A stretch of 5,327 bases of DNA from Gemmatimonadaceae bacterium (lineage in GTDB: Bacteria; Gemmatimonadota; Gemmatimonadetes; Gemmatimonadales; Gemmatimonadaceae). This document shows positions 1-4,806 of the stretch, one piece after another. Where the stretch lies: contig JANWKK010000162.1 in NCBI GenBank assembly GCA_025451425.1, forward strand, positions 1 to 5,327, in the 5' to 3' direction. Each line of letters opens with the position of its first letter. Position 1 is the stretch's first letter. The notes under the pieces were generated by a model. That model was not told where the DNA came from, did no database searches, and saw only the letters and a program-made list of their open reading frames with translations. A program made the translations under genes and the position numbers.

Positions 1-400
1 CGAGCACGACGTCGAAGTTCCCACGAAGGAGCCAGTCCAACCTTCGTAGAAGTCCAGCCGTCGTCTCGCCGCTGAGACCTGCGTTCTCGACGTCGAACGG
101 GAGAGGCGCCGACTCGATCTTCTCCTGGATCAGCTGCGGGTACGCGCTGTCAGGCTCGAGGCCCAGTCCCGCGGTGAGACTCGTACCGATGAACAGCACC
201 GTGCGCGCACCTGCCGGTGCTGCAACACTCGCCGTCGCCCGGCGTACAGAGTCGGGGCGACGCGACGTGCTAGCTTTCGCTACCGTATCGGCGAGCGCGG
301 CACTCTCGTCACCTTTCGTGTTGTTGCAACCTGCGACTGCCAATGTCGTTAAGACGATCAGCGACGTCGTCCAGCGGCCAACCAGTTTCATCATTCTCAT
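1..400 (-). CDS. tesA: TesA-like SGNH/GDSL arylesterase, predicted lipoprotein (3' part outside window)
   Basis: Translating the minus strand from the ATG at 400-398 gives 133 codons without a stop, running off the left edge. Residues 5-25 form a lipoprotein signal: a basic start, a hydrophobic stretch and a VAGC lipobox with Cys25 as the lipidated residue. A low-complexity Ala/Thr/Ser/Arg linker follows (about 30-66). SGNH block I is at 69-81 (LFIGTSLTAGLGL), with Ser74 as the expected nucleophile; block II is at 106-114 (NAGLSGETT), with Gly108 in the oxyanion position. The block III Asn and the catalytic Asp/His lie beyond the window. The usual GDSL Asp is Thr here. By family, the enzyme hydrolyses thioesters, aryl esters or lysophospholipids in the envelope. 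It is divergent from ybbA, as in E. coli. In-frame ATGs at 394 and 391 are alternative starts; 400 is preferred because of a purine-rich site at 413-419, although the spacing is long. The family call is firm; the substrate is unknown. Confidence 0.88.
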   Translation of the reverse strand, partial: MRMMKLVGRWTTSLIVLTTLAVAGCNNTKGDESAALADTVAKASTSRRPDSVRRATASVAAPAGARTVLFIGTSLTAGLGLEPDSAYPQLIQEKIESAPLPFDVENAGLSGETTAGLLRRLDWLLRGNFDVVL

Positions 401-1082
401 GCTCGTTGCTCGTCACCTCACAAAACAATATCGCAGCGGCGAGCACGAGCTCACCGTTCTCAGCGACGTGAACTTCAGCCTGGCACAGGGCGCCTTCGTG
501 GCAATCGTCGGTCCGTCGGGTAGCGGAAAGACGACGCTGCTCGGGCTTCTCGCTGGGTTAGATACCCCAACGAGCGGCACCGTGCTCCTTGATGACGCCG
601 ACTTCTCGGCGATGGACGAGGACGCGCGCGCTCGACTGCGTGGGGAGAAAGTTGGCTTCGTCTTTCAGAGCTTTCAACTGATCCAGACGCTGACGGCGCT
701 CGAGAACGTGCAGGTCCCGCTCGAGCTCCGCGGCGACTCCGGTGCCGACATCCGTGCGCGCGAGCTGCTGCGACGCGTCGGCTTGGGCGATCGCCTGCAC
801 CATTTTCCGACGCAGCTCTCGGGCGGCGAGCAACAGCGCGTCGCGATCGCGCGAGCGTTCTCGAACGCGCCGCGCATCCTGTTCGCGGACGAGCCGACGG
901 GAAATCTCGACAGCGACACCGGCGGCCGCATCGTCGAGTTGCTCGAGGCGCTCAACCGGGAATCGAATTCGACGGTCGTTCTCGTGACGCACGACGCCGT
1001 GCTCGCGGGCCACGCGCAGCGGATCATTCGGCTCAGCGACGGCCGCGTCGTCTCGGACAGCGCAGCGGAGCAGGCAGCGTGA
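399..1082 (+). CDS. ybbA: ABC transporter ATP-binding protein, YbbA/LolD family
   Basis: This 227-aa nucleotide-binding subunit powers the YbbP permease from the cytoplasmic side. All ABC motifs are present: Walker A GPSGSGKT (38-45), Q-loop Gln90 in VFQSFQLI, signature LSGGE (140-144), Walker B ILFADE (160-165) with catalytic Glu165, the following PTGNLD D-loop, and switch His198 in VTHD. The FQSF-LI-TL-ALENV stretch and MDE-ARA-LR segment are typical of YbbA within the MacB/LolD/FtsE group. The reading frame stays open back to an ATG at 174, but 174-398 is antisense to the tesA signal and linker, and family members begin at the LVARHLTKQY segment, so 399 is the start. No Shine-Dalgarno precedes it, which suggests SD-independent or leaderless initiation. 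The TGA stop overlaps the ybbP start by 4 bases. Very likely co-transcribed with ybbP. Confidence 0.95.
   Translation: MLVARHLTKQYRSGEHELTVLSDVNFSLAQGAFVAIVGPSGSGKTTLLGLLAGLDTPTSGTVLLDDADFSAMDEDARARLRGEKVGFVFQSFQLIQTLTALENVQVPLELRGDSGADIRARELLRRVGLGDRLHHFPTQLSGGEQQRVAIARAFSNAPRILFADEPTGNLDSDTGGRIVELLEALNRESNSTVVLVTHDAVLAGHAQRIIRLSDGRVVSDSAAEQAA
413..419 (-). promoter_or_regulatory. Possible ribosome binding site of the tesA-like gene
   Basis: On the minus strand GAGGTGA lies 12 bases upstream of the ATG at 400, and further from the alternative ATGs at 394 and 391. The match to anti-Shine-Dalgarno is good but the spacing is longer than ideal. It sits inside codons 5-7 of the opposing ybbA gene, so any leader and promoter of tesA must overlap ybbA coding sequence. 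Confidence 0.45.
1067..1070 (+). promoter_or_regulatory. Ribosome binding site of ybbP
   Basis: GGAG lies 8 bases before the GTG at 1079, within the last codons of ybbA. It supports the GTG that overlaps the ybbA stop (GTGA at 1079-1082) as the real start, and implies translational coupling. The next in-frame GTG (1094) also has AGGAG before it, but only one base away, too close to work. Confidence 0.6.
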
Positions 1083-3694
1083 ACGAGAGGAGCGTGAGCG
1101 AGCGCAAAACGCGAGCGACTCCAAATCGTTGGTCGCGCCTGATTGGGCTTGCGTGGCGGGAAAGTCGGACGGCGCGGCGCCGTTTGTTACTCTACATGTC
1201 GTCGATCTCGTTAGGTGTCGCCGCGCTCGTCGCGATCGACTCCTTCGCCGCAAACGTCACTGATTCCGTTCGCGATCAATCGCGGGCGCTCCTCGGCGGA
1301 GACGCTTCGCTCACCTCGGGCGAGCGTTACACCCCGAAGGTCCTGCACGTTCTCGATTCTCTCAAATCGAATGGAATCGCCGAAGCGCAGTCCACGAACT
1401 TTGCGTCGATGGCGCTCGTGCCACGCTCCGGTGGAACGCGTTTGGTGCAAGTTCGTGCGGTCAGCACGGACTATCCGTTCTATGGCAAGATCACGAGCGA
1501 CCCCGACTCGGCGTGGCCGGCGCTGCAACATGCGCCGAATGTCGTCGTCGATCCGGCACTCCTCGTCTCGCTCGACGCCCGCGTCGGCGACACGGTGACG
1601 TTAGGCATGGAGCGCTTCGTGATCACCGGAACGCTCAAGAGCGTGCCCGGCGAAGTGGGCATCAGCGCGACGATCGGGCCACGTGTGTACATCCCCGAGC
1701 GCTACCTCGAGAAGACGCGACTGCTGGTGTTCGGCAGCCGAGCGGATTATGAGACGCTGTTCCGCTTGCCTAACGGCGGCGACCAGACGAAGTTCGCCGC
1801 GAGCCTTCGCAAAGCGATTACGGGCGAGCGCGCACGCGTTCGCACGGTGAAAGATACGGAGATCAATCTCACGCAGGCGATCGATCAGCTCCGCGATTTT
1901 CTCGGCGTCGTCGGACTCGTTGCCCTTTTGCTGGGCGGTATCGGAGTAGCAAGCGGCGTACATGCTTTCGTCATGCGGAAGATCGATACCGTTGCTGTGC
2001 TGCGTTGTCTGGGCGCGACCAGCTGGCAAGTGCTCGCGATCTATGTCGTGCAGGCGGCGCTGATGGGCCTGATCGGCGCGGCGCTCGGCGGTGTGCTCGG
2101 TATTGGCTTCCAGCTGCTTCTCCCGCTTGGCTTGCAGGATTTCCTCCCGGTGGATGTATCAGTGCACCTCGCACCGGCTTCGATTGGACTCGGACTCATC
2201 GTCGGCGTATGGGTCGCGCTGGTCTTCTCGTTGCGGCCATTGATAGCGCTCCGGCGCATCTCACCGCTGCAGGCGCTGCGGCGCGAGGCCGACGCCGTGG
2301 TGCTGCGCCTCCGGCGTCTCGACCCACTGGGCGCGGTGGTCTCGTTGGCAATCGTCGGCAGCATCGTGCTGCTGGCGGTGACGCGCGCCGGTAACGTCCG
2401 CCGGGGCATCGGATTCAGCGTGGCGATCATGCTCGCCGTTGGAGCACTGTTTGGGACCGCGGTGGTGTTCTCTTCGCTCGCGCGACGCCTCGTGCGCCCC
2501 CGGTGGCCGTTCGTACTGCGTCAGGGCATCGCGAGCTTGTATCGCCCGGGGAATCAGACGCGTGCGGTCGTCTTGTCGTTAGGCTTCGGCGTGTTCCTGA
2601 TGAGCACTCTCTATCAAGTGCATAACAGTTTGCTCAAAACGCTGGATGTGAAGCTGACACAGGCGCGCGCGAATCTCGTCTTCTTCGACGTCCAGCAGGA
2701 TCAGGACGTGGGCGTCGACTCCATCATCCGCGCCAACGGCTTCGGCATCGTCCAGCAGGTGCCGCTGGTCACGATGCGCATTGCCGCGGTCAACGGGCAC
2801 ACGTCGGCCCAGCTCATGGGCGACACGGCCGCGTCGGCGAACGTTGGCGGGCGGCGTGAGCGAAGATCCGCGTGGCCGTTGCGCCGAGAGTATCGCTCGA
2901 CGTACCGCGACGACCGCATGCCGTCGGAACGAATCGTCGAAGGCAAATGGTTCACGCCGACGACGGATTCCACGACGCTTCCTGAAGTTTCGATCGAGGT
3001 TGGCGTGGCGCGCGAGCTCCGGCTCCATATTGGCGACACCGTCACCTGGAACGTGCAGGGCGTGCAAGTCCCAACGCGCGTGACGAGCTTTCGTGAGGTG
3101 AATTGGGCGCGCTTCGAGCCGAACTTCTTCGCCGTGTTCCAAACGCGCGCGCTCGAGAACGCGCCGCGACAGTTCGTGATTCTCTCCCAAGTTCCAGGTG
3201 CGAGTGCGGTTGCGCGCGTCCAGCGCGGCGTCGTCCGCGCATATCCGAACGTCTCGACGATCGACCTCTCGCTCGTCCAGCGGACCGTCATGGACGTGCT
3301 CGGTAAGGTCACGATGGCCATTCGCTTCATGGCGCTCGTCAGCCTCGCGTTAGGCATCCCGGTGCTGTTCAGCGCGGTTGCGGCGACGCGGCGCGAACGG
3401 CTGCGCGAAGGCGTCCTCCTCAAGACCCTTGGCGCCACCAAACGTCAGATCGGACGGATTATGCTCGCCGAGTACGCCGTCCTGGGTACTCTGGGCAGCC
3501 TGGCGGGTGTTGCGCTTTCATTCGCCGGTTCGTGGGCGCTCACCCACTGGATCTTCCACGTCGCGTTCGCGGCCTCGGTGATTCCAGTGCTTCTCGTAGC
3601 GCTCGCTATGGTGCTCCTCGCCGTCACGATCGGCCTCGCGACTGGACGGGAGGTCTTCAGACAGACGCCGATGGCCGCGCTGCGCGAAGCCTAA
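1079..3694 (+). CDS. ybbP: FtsX-like ABC permease, YbbP family
   Basis: An 871-aa inner-membrane permease built as two FtsX/MacB-type halves, partner of YbbA. Predicted membrane segments from hydrophobicity: about 35-56, 272-296, 315-345, 366-388, 416-435, 443-467, 494-515, 746-769, 792-822 and 830-855. Two large extracytoplasmic domains lie between, roughly 57-270 and 516-745. The FtsX repeat signature appears twice: AVLRCLGATSWQV (306-318) and VLLKTLGATKRQI (779-791), each half ending in a PLQALRREA/PMAALREA-like tail (396-404 and 864-871), which is strong evidence for internal duplication. It is moderately longer than E. coli YbbP (about 800 aa). Part of the excess may be an Arg-rich stretch at 591-613 in the second periplasmic domain. 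The start is GTG, overlapping the ybbA stop. By family this is a mechanotransmitting or lipid-extracting ABC system rather than a classical channel; the cargo is unknown. The gene carries six CGTTAGG-type motifs (see findings). Confidence 0.93.
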   Translation: MNERSVSERKTRATPNRWSRLIGLAWRESRTARRRLLLYMSSISLGVAALVAIDSFAANVTDSVRDQSRALLGGDASLTSGERYTPKVLHVLDSLKSNGIAEAQSTNFASMALVPRSGGTRLVQVRAVSTDYPFYGKITSDPDSAWPALQHAPNVVVDPALLVSLDARVGDTVTLGMERFVITGTLKSVPGEVGISATIGPRVYIPERYLEKTRLLVFGSRADYETLFRLPNGGDQTKFAASLRKAITGERARVRTVKDTEINLTQAIDQLRDFLGVVGLVALLLGGIGVASGVHAFVMRKIDTVAVLRCLGATSWQVLAIYVVQAALMGLIGAALGGVLGIGFQLLLPLGLQDFLPVDVSVHLAPASIGLGLIVGVWVALVFSLRPLIALRRISPLQALRREADAVVLRLRRLDPLGAVVSLAIVGSIVLLAVTRAGNVRRGIGFSVAIMLAVGALFGTAVVFSSLARRLVRPRWPFVLRQGIASLYRPGNQTRAVVLSLGFGVFLMSTLYQVHNSLLKTLDVKLTQARANLVFFDVQQDQDVGVDSIIRANGFGIVQQVPLVTMRIAAVNGHTSAQLMGDTAASANVGGRRERRSAWPLRREYRSTYRDDRMPSERIVEGKWFTPTTDSTTLPEVSIEVGVARELRLHIGDTVTWNVQGVQVPTRVTSFREVNWARFEPNFFAVFQTRALENAPRQFVILSQVPGASAVARVQRGVVRAYPNVSTIDLSLVQRTVMDVLGKVTMAIRFMALVSLALGIPVLFSAVAATRRERLREGVLLKTLGATKRQIGRIMLAEYAVLGTLGSLAGVALSFAGSWALTHWIFHVAFAASVIPVLLVALAMVLLAVTIGLATGREVFRQTPMAALREA

Positions 3695-3994
3695 CGACTC
3701 CCTGTCATCCTGAGCGTAGCGATCAGTTCGGACCCCTTCGAGCATTCACTCATCGCACGTGCGACTGCGAGCCCAGGCTGAGCTGATCTTCTCATCGCTC
3801 GCCGCTGACTCTGTCAGCTGAGGTAGTTCTCTGATCCCTCGCAGCTCCAAGCTTGCGTCTCGCCTCTGGGCTCGCTGTCGTGGGTGAGATGCCAGCACGC
3901 CAATTGGAGAAGGCCTGAACTGACCGCTCAGCTCTCACAGCTCAAGCGAGCAGCCCCTTCGTCGCAAAGTTTACCGTGAGGCGGACAGGAGCGA
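3695..3994. other. Convergent gene-poor stretch
   Basis: This stretch lies between the end of ybbP and the first minus-strand ORF. It opens with a TCATCCTGAGCG-type repeat (3702-3722). After that I see no ORF with coding character, no tRNA-like arms and no stem followed by a T-tract that would serve as a terminator for ybbP. AGCT is frequent (around 3781, 3816, 3842, 3849, 3930, 3940), but these sites form no regular repeat. It could be decayed gene or repeat sequence. Confidence 0.5.
3702..3722 (+). repeat. Probable dispersed TCATCCTGAGCG-type intergenic repeat, one arm
   Basis: The segment begins CTGTCATCCTGAGCG and continues TAGCGA. It starts 7 bases after the ybbP stop. From memory, near-identical strings recur between genes in many Acidobacteriota, Gemmatimonadota, Chloroflexota and Bacteroidota genomes, often giving spurious CHPERSEGS-like peptides; a CHPERS peptide is readable here on the plus strand. 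Only one arm is present: no complementary CGCTCAGGATGAC occurs in the window, and the match decays after 3722. Identification rests on pattern recognition, not on a search. Confidence 0.55.
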
Positions 3995-4132
3995 TCAAGG
4001 CTGGATCGAGAACGCCGACGGGGTACTCGGGAACGTCGACGTCGTCTCCGACATGCGCGCGGCGCACGAGAGACAGAGCCCGGTGGTGACTGCGAGGAAG
4101 GCGCGCTGCCAGAACTTCTTATCGAACTGCAT
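3995..4132 (-). CDS. Possible small membrane-associated protein, 45 aa, unknown
   Basis: A short ORF starting MQFDKKFWQR. A basic, aromatic N-terminus leads into a hydrophobic run of about 14 residues (AFLAVTTGLCLSCA, 11-24), then a Ser/Thr/Pro-rich tail ending in SIQP. It could be a small membrane or exported peptide; LSC at 21-23 resembles a lipobox only loosely, since -3 is Cys. The reading frame extends upstream to an ATG at 4204, but that N-terminal part is Pro/Arg-rich and unconvincing, so the inner ATG at 4132 is chosen. No Shine-Dalgarno is visible before either start. It points the same way as the response regulator gene and lies 126 bases after its stop. I do not recognise the family. 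It may be a chance ORF. Confidence 0.3.
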   Translation of the reverse strand: MQFDKKFWQRAFLAVTTGLCLSCAARMSETTSTFPSTPSAFSIQP

Positions 4133-4258
4133 CGTGTGGACGAGCTGAGGCGGGCGGTGAGGCCGACAACTATTGAAGGGGCAGCCGGCGCGGGGGATTC
4201 GCACGGCGAAGACGATCGAGCCCTAGTCCGCGAAACCTAGCCCCGGGACCAGACGCTG

Positions 4259-4633
4259 TCAGCCACCCGACAGCCAGCGATCGATCGCCTTGATCAGGAG
4301 CGACTCGTCGACGATGGGCTTGGTGATGTAGTCGTTGAAGCCGGCGTCGAGAAAGCGCTCCCGGTCGCCGGCCATGGCGTGCGCGGTGAGGGCGATGATT
4401 GGAAGGTGACGCATGCGACCATCCCGTCGGATCTCCGATAGAATCTCATTCCCATCCATTCCGGGGAGCGAGATATCGAGCAGCACGAGATCGGGAAGCG
4501 AGCGCGCCAGGCCCTCGAGCGCATCCGGACCATTCTCGTACTCGACGATGGAGTAGCGGTCCCGAAGAATCGCACTGAGCAACAGCCGGTTGTCGGCGTT
4601 GTCCTCGACGACGGCGATAGTAGGCTTGGACAT
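4259..4633 (-). CDS. Single-domain response regulator (receiver protein)
   Basis: The 124 residues form one complete CheY-like receiver domain and nothing else. The acidic pair is Glu10/Asp11 in VVEDNADN, the phosphoacceptor is Asp53 in VLLDISLPGMDG, and the switch residues are Thr83 in IALTAHAM and Lys105 in YITKPI. The DAGFNDYITKPI ending resembles receivers found at the C-terminus of hybrid histidine kinases and DivK/CheY-like free receivers. With no output domain it probably acts through protein contact or as a phosphorelay intermediate. No kinase is visible in the window. The open frame extends back to 4783, but those extra codons translate the heptamer repeats into a Gln/Asn/Pro/Thr-rich string, so ATG 4633 is the start. 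There is no Shine-Dalgarno before it; the leader there consists of two TCACCGC units. A 6-bp stem (4255-4260 with 4269-4274) overlaps the stop codon but has no T-tract. Confidence 0.93.
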   Translation of the reverse strand: MSKPTIAVVEDNADNRLLLSAILRDRYSIVEYENGPDALEGLARSLPDLVLLDISLPGMDGNEILSEIRRDGRMRHLPIIALTAHAMAGDRERFLDAGFNDYITKPIVDESLLIKAIDRWLSGG

Positions 4634-4636
4634 TTT

Positions 4637-4650
4637 GCGGTGAGCGGTGA
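4637..4650. repeat. Two tandem GCGGTGA heptamers before the response regulator start
   Basis: GCGGTGA occurs twice in tandem on the plus strand, reading TCACCGC TCACCGC on the coding (minus) strand and ending 3 bases before the ATG. They occupy the place where a Shine-Dalgarno would sit. Unit length and the TCACC core match the TCACCAA units of the array at 4770-4804, so these may be outlying diverged units. Confidence 0.55.
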
Positions 4651-4693
4651 GTCGACATCGAACAATCCCGCTGCACCGTCGCGAGCGGCGGAA

Positions 4694-4804
4694 AGTGGTG
4701 GTTGGTTGTTGGTGGTTAGTGCTTGGTAGTTGGAGGTTGGTGGTGCCTGGTTGTTGGTTGTTGACTCTATCACCTAACACCAATCACCCACAACCAATCA
4801 CCAA
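4694..4804. repeat. Inverted degenerate heptanucleotide array
   Basis: The left arm, 4694-4763, is ten consecutive 7-base units close to GTTGGTG (for example 4701 GTTGGTT, 4708 GTTGGTG, 4715 GTTAGTG, 4722 CTTGGTA, 4729 GTTGGAG, 4736 GTTGGTG, 4750 and 4757 GTTGTTG). A 6-base spacer ACTCTA follows at 4764-4769. The right arm, 4770-4804, is five units close to TCACCAA (TCACCTA, ACACCAA, TCACCCA, CAACCAA, TCACCAA). TCACCAA is the complement of TTGGTGA, so both arms are the same heptamer family in opposite orientation and can pair as an imperfect long hairpin. The array starts 2 bases after the stop of the upstream minus-strand gene and fills most of the gap to the response regulator gene. It resembles in style the short tandem heptamer repeats described in cyanobacteria; its function is unknown. 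Confidence 0.85.
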
Positions 4805-4806
4805 GT

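Noticed and set aside
321..353. Sigma-70-like promoter for ybbA inside tesA (TTGCAA and GTTAAG)
   Set aside because: Only 4/6 and 3/6 matches with an 18-base spacer; not distinguishable from chance.
174..398. N-terminal extension of ybbA to an ATG at 174
   Set aside because: The bases are antisense to the tesA lipoprotein signal, linker and SGNH block I, and the ABC domain begins normally at 399.
558..1253. 231-codon minus-strand ORF across ybbA
   Set aside because: Arg-rich shadow of the ABC ATPase frame in GC-rich DNA; the plus strand carries every ABC motif.
2579..3441. Long minus-strand ORFs across ybbP (203 and 246 codons)
   Set aside because: They lie wholly within the permease gene, have shadow-type Arg/Ser composition and no recognisable domain.
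3953..4182. 8-bp inverted repeat GCCCCTTC / GAAGGGGC flanking the small ORF, as mobile-element ends
   Set aside because: Too short for GC-rich DNA, no target-site duplication seen and no transposase.
4222..4240. Two CTAG sites as a hairpin
   Set aside because: Only the CTAG tetramers pair with each other; the flanking bases do not.
4190..4245. tRNA-like GGATTCGCAC segment on the minus strand
   Set aside because: Resembles a T-loop, but no T-stem, acceptor stem or anticodon arm could be formed around it.
4255..4274. GCTGTC/GACAGC stem-loop at the response regulator stop, as a terminator
   Set aside because: Stem of only 6 bp with an 8-base loop and no T-tract downstream on the minus strand.
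4634..4783. N-terminal extension of the response regulator to 4783
   Set aside because: The added residues are a Gln/Asn/Thr/Pro-rich translation of the heptamer array; receiver domains begin where the ATG at 4633 places it.
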